A stretch of DNA of 64,000 nucleotides from contig CAYUPI010000001.1 of assembly GCA_964446585.1 (NCBI GenBank), positions 135,391 to 199,390 on the forward strand, written 5' to 3'. The notes beneath the pieces were generated by a model. It searched no databases. It worked only from the letters and a program-made list of their open reading frames with translations, and was not told the DNA's origin. Positions 24,846-36,000 of the stretch are shown in pieces. The stretch is from CAYUPI01 sp964446585 (lineage in GTDB: Bacteria > Verrucomicrobiota > Verrucomicrobiia > Limisphaerales > UBA8199). The first letter of the stretch is position 1. Each line of letters opens with the position of its first letter. The translations under genes and the position numbers were made by a program.

Positions 24846-27106
24846 GAATACGCCAGCACAGCTCCATTCAGCGCAAACTGACCTTGATCATCATGGCCAC
24901 CAGTTGCGTCGCGCTGCTGATGGCCTGCACCGCCTTTGTGCTCTACGAGCGGGTCAGTTTCCGTAGAGACCTTGTTTCTCAAATGTCAACGCTCGCGGAG
25001 ATCACCGGCAGAAATTGCACCGCGAACCTCTACTTCGACCGGCCGGCAGACGTGGAAGATGCGCAAAAGACCCTTGCCAACCTCCGAAGCGAAAACCAGA
25101 TCCTGACAGCTTGCATTTACAAAGGCAGCCAGGTCTGGGCGAAATCTCCTCCTGACCTCAAGAATGACTCGTTTCCATCTTTGCCGGCGGCAACGGACAA
25201 TTATTGGTTTGGCAAGAACTCCCTGAAGCTCTTTCGGCCAATTCTCGATCCAGACAAAGAGCAGATTGGCACCTTGTTCATCGAATCAAGCCTCGGCCAG
25301 GTGCAGTACCGCATCCGCCGCTCAGTGGTGATTGCTTGCGCCGTTCTGGTGATTTCCATGGTTGTGGCACTGCTCCTCTCCTCTCGGCTGCAGCGGGTTA
25401 TCTCCGCGCCGGTTCGGGAGCTCTCTGACACCGCCCGTATCGTCAGTGAGAAAAAGGACTACGGCCTGCGGGCGCAAAAGCGCAGCAGTGACGAAGTTGG
25501 CGTGCTGATTGATTCATTCAATGAGATGCTTGCCCAAATCCAGAAGCGGGACACGGAACTCCAGCGAGCTCGCGTCGCCGCCGAACACGCCAACCAGGCC
25601 AAAAGCAATTTTCTGTCGTTCATGAGCCACGAGTTGCGCACGCCTCTGACTTCGATCATCGGCTTCAGCGAGATGCTCGTGGCCGAGCTCCAGGCGGAGG
25701 GCCGGACGGAGTGGGTGGACGATCTTCGTCGCGTACATGAATCCGGAAAATATCTGCTCGAACTCATCAACGATATTCTCGACATATCCAAGATCGAAGC
25801 CGGCAAAATGGAGGTGCATCTGGAGACTTTCGATCTGGCGGCGCTTGTGCGGGATTTACGGGAAGTGATGCGGCCCCTGGTCGAGCGAAAGAATAATCAA
25901 CTCGAGATCGAATGCCCGGAGACAATCGGGACGATGCAGGCCGACCGCATTAAGGTGCGCCAATGCCTGCTCAACCTCCTCAGCAACGCCAGCAAGTTCA
26001 CCGAGCGAGGCGTGATCACGCTTTCAGCCAATCGCACGCGGAGGAACGGTTCGGACTGGCTCATTTTCAACGTCAAGGACACGGGCATTGGCATGACTTC
26101 CGAACAGATGGCAAAGTTGTTTCGCGTCTTTACACAGGCTGACGGATCGACCGCACGCCGCTATGGAGGCACCGGCCTTGGTTTGGCGCTCACCAAACGG
26201 TTCTGCCAAATGATGGGTGGGGAGGTGCGAGTCGCGAGTGAGCCTGGAAAAGGCTCCACGTTCACGCTCGAGTTGCCGGCAGTCGCCGCCAGCCTGGCAA
26301 CAGCCGTTTCCGTCGCCCCCGCGCCCGCACCGGCGCCGCGGAGCGCCAGCGACTGCATTCTCGTTATCGATGATGACACCGCCGTGCACCAGTTATTGGC
26401 CGAAGCGCTTCGGCCCGCCGGCTATACGCTCGAGTTCGCGGCGAGTGGCCCGGAAGGTTTGCGGCTGGCCAAGGAATTGCGGCCGGCGGTCATCACCCTG
26501 GATGTGCTGATGCCGGACATGGACGGCTGGGTCGTGCTTGCCTTGCTAAAAGATGATCCGGACCTGGCGGCAATTCCGGTGATCATGCTCACGGTCCGGG
26601 CCGACCAGGACTTCGGTTTCGCGATGGGCGTGGCTGATTACTTGCAGAAACCGATCGATCGCAGGCGTCTGCTGGCGGTGCTGAACAAGTACCACGGCAA
26701 ACGCTCGTCCAGGCACGTGCTTGTGGTCGAGGACGACCCTGCCATGCGCGAGATGCTTTGCCGCATGTTGACCAGCGAGGAATGGACTGTGGCCGAAGCC
26801 GAAAACGGTCTGGCGGCGCTGAAAAGCATTACCCACTGCCGGCCGTCGTTGATCATTCTGGATTTGAAAATGCCGGTAATGGACGGTTTCGAGATGATCG
26901 CCGAACTAAGAAAACACGAGGATTGGCGCAAAATCCCTGTTGTCGTCGTCAGCGCCAAGGAGCTTACGCCGGAGGACCGTCAGCGACTCCAGGGTCATGT
27001 GATGAAAATCCTCCAAAAGGGCGATTTCGGCCGCGACTCCTTGATGAGCGAAGTCCAACAATCGGTGAAACTTTTTCTCGCCAAGGAAACTGAAGCTGCG
27101 GTTTAA
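24842..27106 (+). CDS. Membrane hybrid sensor histidine kinase with two receivers
   Basis: A 754-residue protein. TM1 at about 12-34; a periplasmic sensor of about 120 residues, similar in layout to the CHASE8-type domain of YfiN (TLAEITGRNCTANLYFDRPA); TM2 at about 158-180; HAMP at about 181-235. The DHp helix has phospho-acceptor His263 (FMSHELRTPLTSIIGFSE). The HATPase has an N-box (LLNLLSNASKF) and G-boxes (DTGIGM, GGTGLGLAL). A Pro/Ala linker leads to two receiver domains with phospho-acceptor Asp554 (LDVLMPDMDGW) and Asp674 (LDLKMPVMDGF). It overlaps the yfiR-like gene by 4 bp. It probably passes phosphate between its receivers, to the small regulator downstream, or to the cyclase. Confidence 0.95.
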   Translation: MRIRQHSSIQRKLTLIIMATSCVALLMACTAFVLYERVSFRRDLVSQMSTLAEITGRNCTANLYFDRPADVEDAQKTLANLRSENQILTACIYKGSQVWAKSPPDLKNDSFPSLPAATDNYWFGKNSLKLFRPILDPDKEQIGTLFIESSLGQVQYRIRRSVVIACAVLVISMVVALLLSSRLQRVISAPVRELSDTARIVSEKKDYGLRAQKRSSDEVGVLIDSFNEMLAQIQKRDTELQRARVAAEHANQAKSNFLSFMSHELRTPLTSIIGFSEMLVAELQAEGRTEWVDDLRRVHESGKYLLELINDILDISKIEAGKMEVHLETFDLAALVRDLREVMRPLVERKNNQLEIECPETIGTMQADRIKVRQCLLNLLSNASKFTERGVITLSANRTRRNGSDWLIFNVKDTGIGMTSEQMAKLFRVFTQADGSTARRYGGTGLGLALTKRFCQMMGGEVRVASEPGKGSTFTLELPAVAASLATAVSVAPAPAPAPRSASDCILVIDDDTAVHQLLAEALRPAGYTLEFAASGPEGLRLAKELRPAVITLDVLMPDMDGWVVLALLKDDPDLAAIPVIMLTVRADQDFGFAMGVADYLQKPIDRRRLLAVLNKYHGKRSSRHVLVVEDDPAMREMLCRMLTSEEWTVAEAENGLAALKSITHCRPSLIILDLKMPVMDGFEMIAELRKHEDWRKIPVVVVSAKELTPEDRQRLQGHVMKILQKGDFGRDSLMSEVQQSVKLFLAKETEAAV

Positions 27107-27172
27107 TTGCCAGGAGTCCATGATTTGAAACATGGAACTGGCTGAATACGTTGACGCTTTTGGCTCCCGGCC

Positions 27173-27553
27173 ATGCCCACAGTTCTTTACATCGACGACA
27201 CCGAAAACAACCGCATCCTCGTCACGCGGCGTTTGGAAAAGAAAGGTTATCGCGTTGTGACCGCCGAGAGCGCCGCCGAGGGTTTGCAGATCGCCCGCGC
27301 CCAGCCGCCCGACTTGATCCTGATGGACATGGGCATGCCCGACCTGGATGGTTGGAGCGCCACAAGCCAGCTGAAAGCCGACCCGAAACTCCGCCAGATT
27401 CCGGTGATTGCACTGACCGCACATGCCATGCAAGGCGACCGCGAGAAAGCCCTGGATTCCGGCTGTGACGATTACGAAACCAAGCCGTTCGATTTTCCGC
27501 GGCTGTTCCAGAAGATCGAAACCTTCCTTGCCGCGCGGGGCGGTCCGCAATAA
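27173..27553 (+). CDS. Single-domain response regulator (CheY/DivK-like)
   Basis: A 126-residue protein made of one receiver domain. Acidic pocket YIDD near residues 5-8, phospho-acceptor Asp52 (LILMDMGMPDLDGW), switch Thr in ALTAHAM and Lys in TKPFD. It has no output domain, so it should act by protein contact or as a phosphate carrier, as DivK does. It lies 66 bp after the hybrid kinase and 86 bp before the receiver-cyclase, which suggests it links the two. Confidence 0.92.
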   Translation: MPTVLYIDDTENNRILVTRRLEKKGYRVVTAESAAEGLQIARAQPPDLILMDMGMPDLDGWSATSQLKADPKLRQIPVIALTAHAMQGDREKALDSGCDDYETKPFDFPRLFQKIETFLAARGGPQ

Positions 27554-27639
27554 ATGACTACTGACGTAATCACCGCGCTTGGGAATCGTGCAAGAGCAAG
27601 CGCACGACTGGCGCATGCCTCCCGAAAGGAGCGTGGTCC

Positions 27640-29253
27640 GTGACATTGCGTATGAGCCCCGTTCAGTCCTGCGCTGAATACGCGGCTGCCGCGCCTGATC
27701 CAAAGCTCCACATGCGCGTGATCAAGACGCGTCACGATCTGCACAATTGCATCGGGCACATCCTTGGTTTCAGTGAAATGCTGCTCGAGGAAGCGCGGGA
27801 ACAAGGCCGCGATCATCTGCGGGCGCAATTGGAACAGATGGCACTCAGCACGAGCCGAGTGATTGCGCAGGTTAACGAGCACCTGGAGACGTCCAGAATC
27901 CAGGCCGGCTTGAGCGATCTGCTCGGCCTCGAGCAATTTCTTCTCAGTTGGGCAGCCCAGGTCGTCTCTTCGGTCGAGCACCTCACTCGCCTGTCCGCGG
28001 CCGAGGGCGACGAACGTTTCCAGACCGACCTCGCTCGCATTGGTGGCGCCGCACGGCGAACGCGCGAGCTGGCGGAGACTTCCCTGGCCCACTTAACAAC
28101 GCCAATCGCCGGTGAGACTATTTTTCTGAAGAGAGCCATCAACCCCCTGCTCGAACTGTTGCCCGACCGCTCTTCCACCACCACCTTCACGCCCGCTCGC
28201 AAGCAGGGCTCGATCCTCATCGTGGACGACCTGGACGAAAACCGCGAGCTGCTCGCGCGCCGTCTGGCCAAACTCGGTTATGCCGTTCAGGCGGTCGCGT
28301 CGGGTCAACAAGCGCTCGAAAGCATCGCGCTGCAAGCTCCCGAGCTGATTTTGTTGGATATTCTCATGCCCGGGCTGGACGGATTCGCCGTGCTGAAACA
28401 GCTCAAAGCTGATGCGGCAACCGAACACATTCCCGTCGTCATACTCTCCTCGGCTGATCAGACCGAGACGGCCGTGCACTGCATCGAGTTGGGGGCTGAC
28501 GATTTTCTGCCGAAACCGTTCAATCCCACCTTGCTCGTCGCTCGCATCGAATCTTCCCTGGCCAAAAAGCGCCTCCGTGAGCAGGAAACGATGTTCCTCA
28601 AACACTTACGCGCCGAACGCGACATTTCCGAGCGTCTGCTGCTCAACATCCTTCCGCAGCCGATTGCGGAGCGACTCAAGCGGGGGGAAAGGATTATCGC
28701 CGACAGCTTTGCGGAGGTCACCGTTCTGTTTAGCGACTTTGTTGGGTTCACGAAGCTCGCAGCCAGCATTACTCCCAACGAACTGGTCGGGCGGCTTAAT
28801 GAAATCTTTTCCGCGTTCGACGAGCTGTGCGAACGCTACGGCCTGGAGAAAATCAAGATGATCGGAGATGCCTACATGGCTGTGGGCGGCCTGCCCACGC
28901 CGCGCGCGGATCATGCTCGGGCCGCCGCTGACCTCGCGCTGGCGATGCACATCGAGGCGGCGCGCATGGCCGTCGGCCAGGAGCAACCCTTCCGGATGCG
29001 CATTGGCCTGAACACGGGCCCGGTTGTTGCTGGAGTGATTGGCGCCAGGAAGTTTGCCTATGATCTTTGGGGCGACGCTGTCAACCTGGCGAGCCGCATG
29101 GAACAACACGCCCCCTCTGGCGGCATTCTGGTGACCGAGGCGACGTACCAGCTCTTGCGCGATGAGTACTCATTTCAGCCCGGCCGCGTTATCCGCGTAA
29201 AGGGCAAAGGCGAGGTGCTCAGTTATCGGTTGTTGGGCAAAAGCCGGGCCTGA
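27640..29253 (+). CDS. Receiver-linked class III adenylate cyclase
   Basis: A 537-residue soluble protein. Residues about 25-170 resemble a histidine-kinase dimerisation domain (RHDLHNCIGHILGFSEML) but no ATPase domain follows. A receiver occupies about 185-310 with phospho-acceptor Asp240 (LLDILMPGLDGF). The class III cyclase domain (about 335-530) has metal-binding Asp366 (LFSDFVGFT) and Asp410 (IGDAYMA), the Lys of EKIKMIGD and Asp475 (AYDLWGD), the Lys/Asp pair typical of ATP rather than GTP selectivity, and transition-state Asn482 and Arg486. All catalytic residues are present, so it should make cAMP under control of the phosphorylated receiver. Start GTG 27640; ATG 27652 is an alternative. 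Confidence 0.94.
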   Translation: MTLRMSPVQSCAEYAAAAPDPKLHMRVIKTRHDLHNCIGHILGFSEMLLEEAREQGRDHLRAQLEQMALSTSRVIAQVNEHLETSRIQAGLSDLLGLEQFLLSWAAQVVSSVEHLTRLSAAEGDERFQTDLARIGGAARRTRELAETSLAHLTTPIAGETIFLKRAINPLLELLPDRSSTTTFTPARKQGSILIVDDLDENRELLARRLAKLGYAVQAVASGQQALESIALQAPELILLDILMPGLDGFAVLKQLKADAATEHIPVVILSSADQTETAVHCIELGADDFLPKPFNPTLLVARIESSLAKKRLREQETMFLKHLRAERDISERLLLNILPQPIAERLKRGERIIADSFAEVTVLFSDFVGFTKLAASITPNELVGRLNEIFSAFDELCERYGLEKIKMIGDAYMAVGGLPTPRADHARAAADLALAMHIEAARMAVGQEQPFRMRIGLNTGPVVAGVIGARKFAYDLWGDAVNLASRMEQHAPSGGILVTEATYQLLRDEYSFQPGRVIRVKGKGEVLSYRLLGKSRA

Positions 29254-29543
29254 GATTCTCTGTTCCGGCGGCGCGTCAAGTGCCGGGTTTTCTAGGGGTT
29301 AGTCCGGACGGACAGCGAGGGCGAGCTCCAGAGGTAGGTTCCGCGCCAAAAATTACCTGCTATTCAGGCCGCCGCACCTTCAGCGTTAAACTATGGGCGA
29401 AACCCGGGATTTCACAGGTGCCCGCCGGGGTTCGCCTCGGTCCCTTTCCCATTCCAGCTCCGGGCCAACATACCGGCTCCGCCCCGATTGTGACCGTTTT
29501 GGCTTCATGCGAAAAGTAGGAACGCGCGGATAGGTATGGTCTT

Positions 29544-31122
29544 ATGAGTTTGAAACGCTCCGCTTGTCTGCGTGCAGCCCTGGCTGCGGTCCTCAGGTAC
29601 CGTTGTTTCTCTGTTGCCCTGGTGCTTTTCTGCACCTTGCCAAGCCATGCAGTGCCTCCGCCGGCCGGCATTGCGCCCGTGCTTTACCCCTCAGGCGGCT
29701 TCGCAATTGATGGCGACCTGCTCGCCAACACGCCCGCCGTGGGTGTCGGTGACTGGCTGCTTTCGACCAATGCCGGCGCGGGCGGCGCGGTGCTGAATGC
29801 AGCCGGCGTCCCGCTCGACCCCACCAGGACGTTCCACTTCACTGACCTCTACAACACGACTGCCGACAACACGTTCTCCGGGGGTAAATGGACAGATAAT
29901 CCGACGAACTGGCAATGGACCACGAGCAAGGCAAACTCCAAGACCGACATCAACAACGTCCTCCTGCACACGAGCACCGATGCCGACGGTCATTCCTGGG
30001 TGATCATCGCCGCCGACCGTCAAAGCACCAGTGGGGCGTCTTATATTGATTTTGAGTTTCTGCAAAACACCCTGGTGGCCAATACTAATGGCACCTTTTC
30101 GACAGCCGGGCCGGACGGTGGCCGCACCGTGAACGACTTGCTCTTGAATCTGGCCTTCACCAGTGGCGGCAGCGTGGCTGATTTCTTTGCCTGGCGATGG
30201 ATGACCAATAGCAGTAGCGGAGGTTTCGCCTACTTCGACGTCACAGCCTCGTTTCCAACGGGGAGGGTTTTTGTGGCTGCCAGTTCGAACGGCGTGTTGG
30301 TGCCCTATGGGGCGTTTGGCAACACCAGCTACGGAGCGAACCAATTCGCCGAGGCCGCCGTCGATCTAACCGCGCTGCTGGGCAACTTCGATCCCTGTCT
30401 CTCGATAGGTTTCGCCACGATTATGGTGAAAACCAAGGACTCACCCTCCAGCTCCGCGACCATTTCCGATTTCATTTATCCCATCAAATATTCGCTCCGA
30501 GTTGGTCCCAGCGCCAACGCAGGCCCCGCGCAGGCTCAATGCACGCAAGGCAGCACCACAGCCTTCGCCCTCCATGGTCAGGCCACGCCGGGCCTGCACC
30601 CGATCGTTTCGAATAATTGGAGCATAGTGTCCGGAAGCGCGACGATTGATGACCCCACATCCTTGACGACCACGGCATATGTTTCCTCGGCTTCGGCCAC
30701 CGTGCGGTTAACGGCGATCCAGGACAATGGCTGCACGGAAGCGAGTGACACCGTCTTGAGCGTTGTGCCATTGCCGACCTGCGCGATCAGCGGCCCTTCG
30801 CTGGTTTGTCCTCGCTCCAGCACCCAGTTCCAGGCTCCATCGGGGATGAGCGCCTACTCGTGGACGATCACCGGCAACGGGTCCATTACCGGAGCGACGA
30901 ACGCTCAAACCGTGACGGTGTCTGCGGGGCTACTGTGCGGGACAAACTTTACTCTGCAGCTCAATGTGAACAGCAACATCTGCGTCAGCTCCTGCACGAC
31001 CGATGTGTTGGTCAACGATACTGTGGCCCCGGTCATCACGAGAATCCCGACTAATGTGACGGTGCAGTGTGCCAGTGCAGTGCCTGCGCCTAATGATGCC
31101 GCCGTCGTGGCCAGCGACAACT
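29544..31122 (+). CDS. Giant secreted HYR-repeat protein, 5' part up to assembly gap
   Basis: The first 526 codons of a very large secreted protein. Signal peptide about 1-36 (VALVLFCTLPSHA). A non-repetitive N-terminal domain (about 37-310) contains TFHFTDLYNTTADN and SGASYIDFEFLQN. Two PKD/Ig-like segments follow (about 320-480: SANAGPAQAQCTQGSTTAF, then CAISGPSLVCPRSSTQF). The first HYR-type repeat (PVITRIPTNVTVQC...) is cut by the 100-N gap. The 3' part resumes in another frame only because the N run has an arbitrary length (see findings). No enzyme motif is seen; it is probably a cell-surface or matrix protein. The 290 bp before it (29254-29543) hold nothing I can name. Confidence 0.88.
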
Positions 31123-33030
31123 NNNNNNNNNNNNNNNNNNNNNNNNNNNNNNNNNNNNNNNNNNNNNNNNNNNNNNNNNNNNNNNNNNNNNNNNNNNNNN
31201 NNNNNNNNNNNNNNNNNNNNNNAGCGGACCTACACGGCCACCGATGCCTGCGGCAACAGCAGCAGCCAAATCCAGACGATTACCATCAGCGACACGACCG
31301 GCCCGGTTATCAGCAGCATTCCGGCCGATGTAACGGTGCAATGTGCCTCAGCGGTGCCGGCCGCCGACCACAGCGCGGTGGTGGCCACGGACAACTGCGG
31401 TGGCACGCCGGTCATCACGCATAGCGACCAGACCATCGCTGGGGCGTGCGTCAATAAGTATGTCATCAAGCGGACCTACACGGCCACCGATGCCTGCGGC
31501 AACAGCAGCAGCCAAATCCAGACTATTACCGTCAACGACACGACCGCCCCCGTCATCACGAGCATCCCGACCAATGTGACGGTGCAATGTGCCAGTGCAG
31601 TGCCTGCGCCTAATGATGCCGCCGTCGTGGCCAGCGACAACTGCGGTGGAGCTCTGGTCGTCACCCACAGTGACCAAATCACTCCCGGCTCGTGCGTCAA
31701 CGGCTATGTTATCGCCCGCACCTACACGGTAACCGATTCCTGCGGCAACAGCACCAATGCCGTCCAAACCATCACCGTCAGCGACACCACCCTGCCGGTC
31801 ATCAGCAGCATCCCGACCAATGTGACGGTCCAATGCCCCAGCGCGGTGCCCGCGGCCAATGACGGGGCGGTGGTGGCCACCGACAATTGCGGTGGTGTGC
31901 CGGTCATCACGCACAGCGACCAGACCATCCCGGGGGCCTGTGCCAATAAGTTCGTGGTCCAGCGCACCTACACCGCCACCGATGCGTGTGGCAACAGCAG
32001 CAGCCGCACCCAGACCATCACGGTCAACGACACCAACGCCCCGGTGATTAGCAGCATACCGACCAATGTGACGGTCCAATGCGCCGGCGACGTGCCGACG
32101 CCCAATGACGGGGCGGTGGTGGCCACCGACAACTGCGGTGGAGCGCCGGTCATCACGCACAGCGACCAGACCATCGCGGGGGCGTGCGTCAACAAGTTTA
32201 CGGTCAAACGGACCTACACGGCCACCGACGCGTGCGGCAACAGCAGCAGCAGCATCCAGACGATTACTATTAACGACACGACCGCCCCGGTCATCAGCAG
32301 CATTCCGGCGGATGTAACCGTGCAATGCCCCAGCGCGGTGCCGGCCGCCGACCACAGCGCGGTGGTGGCCACGGACAATTGCGGTGGAACGCCGGTCATC
32401 ACGCATAGCGACCAGACCATCGCCGGCACGTGCGTCAATAAGTATGTCATCAAGCGGACCTACACGGCCACCGATGCCTGCGGCAACAGCAGCAGCCAAA
32501 TCCAGACGATTACCATCAGCGACACGACCGGCCCGGTTATCAGCAGCATTCCGGCCGATGTAACGGTGCAATGTGCCTCAGCGGTGCCGGCCGCCGACCA
32601 CAGCGCGGTGGTGGCCACGGACAACTGCGGTGGCACGCCGGTCATCACGCATAGCGACCAGACCATCGCTGGGGCGTGCGTCAATAAGTATGTCATCAAG
32701 CGGACCTACACGGCCACCGATGCCTGCGGCAACAGCAGCAGCCAAATCCAGACTATTACCGTCAACGACACGACCGCCCCCGTCATCACGAGCATCCCGA
32801 CCAATGTGACGGTGCAATGTGCCAGTGCAGTGCCTGCGCCTAATGATGCCGCCGTCGTGGCCAGCGACAATTGCGGCGGCACACCGGTGATTACGCATAG
32901 CGATCAGACCATACCCGGCGCGTGCGCCAACAAATTTGTGGTCAAGCGAACCTACACGGCCACCGATTCCTGTGGGAACAGCAGCAGCAGCACCCAAACG
33001 ATTTCCGTCAACGACAATATCCCGCCCGCA
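31036..33030 (+). repeat. 246-bp coding tandem repeat (82-residue HYR units)
   Basis: Equivalent points recur every 246 bp (31335, 31581, 31827, 32073, 32319, 32565, 32811), with one further unit before the gap at 31061. Two segments, 31223-31640 and 32453-32870, are identical over 418 bp and lie exactly five units apart. Confidence 0.93.
31123..31222. other. Assembly gap (100 N)
   Basis: Exactly 100 undetermined bases, the conventional placeholder for a gap of unknown size, placed inside a tandem-repeat gene. Repeat phase predicts a true length of 72 bp, or 72 plus a multiple of 246 bp. Confidence 0.98.
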
Positions 33031-36000
33031 CTGAGCATTCCGGCAGACTTAACATTGGAATGTCCGGCAAATACCACCACCAACAGCACGGGAGTGGCGA
33101 CGGCCCAGGACAGTTGCGGTACAGCCATGGTCAATTACAGCGATATCGTGGGCAACATTTGCGGCGGCGCCAAGGTGATCTCCCGAGTGTGGACGGCCAC
33201 TGATCAATGCGGCAATGCAACCAATCGCACCCAAACGATCACTTTGCGCGACACGACACGACCAACGATCACGGTCCCGCCGAATTTGACATTGGAGTGT
33301 GGCGCGAGCACCTCGCCTAGCGCAACCGGCACGGCGACAGGACAGGATGCTTGCAGCAGCGTGAGCATCACCTATTCAGACTCGATTTCCAACAACTGCG
33401 GCGGCAGCAGAGTAATCAACCGCACCTGGACGGCCACGGATGCCTGCGGCAACAGCGCCAGCGGCCTGCAAACCATCATGGTGCGCGATACGACTCCTCC
33501 GTCGCTCACGCTGCCGGCGAACGTAGTGCAGCAGTGCCCGGGCGACACGCGCACCAATGTGACAGGCGTGCCGACCGTCTCGGACGTTTGCAGCTCTTTC
33601 GTCGTCACCTACAGCGACGTGGTCAGCAATAGTTGCGGCGCCACCAAAACCGTTTGGCGGACCTGGACTGCCGTTGACGCTTGCGGCAACGCTACGAATG
33701 GCTTGCAGACTATTACGGTCATCGACACAACGAAGCCAAGCATCTCCTGTCCGAGGATCTCCGTCCAATGCGTGAGCGACATTCCGGCGCCGTTTGCCAA
33801 TCTGTCATCGTTCCTCGCCGCCGGCGGGACAGCTACCGACAGTTGCAGTTCGAACCTTACATTTTCGCAGACTAGTGACAGCGGATTGGTCGGCAGATGT
33901 CCGGGCACGGTGACGCGCGTTTATAGGGTGACCGACGCTTGCGGGAACTACTCAGAGTGCACACAGGCAATTACCGTCGATGACACGATTGCGCCCGTAC
34001 TCACCTGTCCCACGAACTTAATCGTCGAGTGCGGTGCTTGGCTTGACCCGGCCAACATCGGCAGCGCGACGGCGAGAGATAACTGTTCGACAAACGTTAC
34101 TCTTGCGTATAGCGACACCATAGTTCAGGGCCAGTACAATCTCAGCTTTTACGTCGCCGACCCCGACACCGGCACCGGTCCATATGCGCCGACATACCTT
34201 AAATTTGCACCGGGCAGCCTGCCTTGTCCTGATTCCGCACGGCTGACCGGCAGGGCGCTCGATCCTCTTCGCAATGCCGTTGCCTATGCGACCAACGGCC
34301 AGTTGGACGCGTTGACCTCCATCGGCAACGTCCCGATGGCTTTTGGACAAATTGTCCCATATGAAGTTGTCATCCAGGCCAGTGGCGGTCCGGGCCCGGA
34401 GCGTGGTACGATCGAATTCACCGCCGCCTGGAGCACCTATACAACGTCGAACAATCGGTTCGGATACGACACGAATTACATGGTCTATTGCGCGTTTGTG
34501 GATGCCGCCGACCCGGGCTCGATCGATCCGAACAACAATGCTCGAGTGGAATCGTACAGTTCAACTGTGATTAACCCGGGAACCGTCACCGAGGCGATTC
34601 AGGGCACGTTTCGGGTCTCCGGACTCGACGCTGGTGACCGTGTCGTCGTGGAGATCTGGGTCGTCCTCGATTCCGCAATGCCAGAGCACACCGGCGGCTC
34701 GGTGGCGGCGACTTTGGTGTCAGCTCAGACGGCTGCGAATCCGCCCGTCCCGATCACTGTTGGCGTCCAGACCGATTCGCTCGGTAACCTTTCCAAGATC
34801 TTTCCACTCCCGGCACCGCAGCAGCAGCCCCCGTTGGGACCGCTGCCAGTGCAGCCGCCGGTGTTGCCAGGTTCCACCATCAACGTGATCAGCCGCAGGT
34901 GGACAGCTACCGACGACTGCGGCAATGTCAGCACCTGTGTCCAGCAAATCACCGTACGTGATACGTCTCCACCCGCCCTCGTGGCGCCGCCGGACATGGT
35001 TCTCGATTGTCCGGCCACAGACACCAGCACGAACGTGACGGGCTCGGCCGTTGCGCCGGACGCCTGCGGCGGCTCCGTGAAAGTCTATTACAGCGACACC
35101 GTCACCAACGGCTGCGGTGCCACGAAAGTCATTTTCCGCACCTGGACGGCGACCGACGAATCCGGGAACACCATCAACGCGGTGCAGACAATCACAGTTC
35201 GCGACATCACCAAACCTAACCTGACCTGCCCGCCAGACCTGGTTTTGGATTGCCCTGCGAACACCGGCACCAACAACACCGGAGTGGCGACCGCTCAGGA
35301 TTCGTGCAGTCAGGTGACGATACGCTACAACGATCTCGTCACCAACATTTGCAGCGGCTCGAGTATCACATTCCGCACCTGGACAGCCACGGACGCCTGC
35401 GGCAATTCGAGCAGTTGTGTGCAGTCGATCACCGTCCGCGACATCAGCAAACCGAGCCTGACCTGCCCACCGGATCTGGTTTTGGATTGTCCGGCGGACA
35501 CCAGTACCAATAGTTCTGGAGTGGCGACCGCTCAGGATTCGTGCAGTCTGGTGACGATACGTTACAGCGATCTAGTCACCAACATTTGCAGCGGCTCGAG
35601 TATCACCTTCCGCACCTGGACAGCGACCGACCAATGCGGAAATTCGGCCAGTTGTGTTCAGAAGATCACAGTCCAGGACACGACCAAGCCAGCCATCACC
35701 TGTCCGCCGGACCTGGTTTTGGACTGCCCGGCGGCCACCGGCACTAACACCACGGGCGTGGCTACCGCTCAGGATTCGTGCAGCCAAGTGACGATCCGCT
35801 ATTCTGATGTCGTCACTAACCATTGCGGCGGATCGACTATCACGTTCCGCACCTGGACGGCCACAGACGCCTGCGGCAATTCCAGCAGTTGTGTGCAGAC
35901 GATCACCGTTCGCGACGTCAGCAAACCGAGCCTGACCTGCCCGTCGGATCTGGTTTTGGATTGTCCGGCGGACACCAGCACCAACAACACAGGTGTCGCG

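Noticed and set aside
31223..31424. Continuation of the 29544 frame after the N gap to a stop at 31424
   Set aside because: It is an artefact of the 100-N placeholder; the other frame gives HYR repeats for 2300 codons.
31348..32997. Long open frames on the minus strand over the HYR repeats
   Set aside because: They are the antisense of a tandem repeat with biased codon use, and give no known domain or signal.
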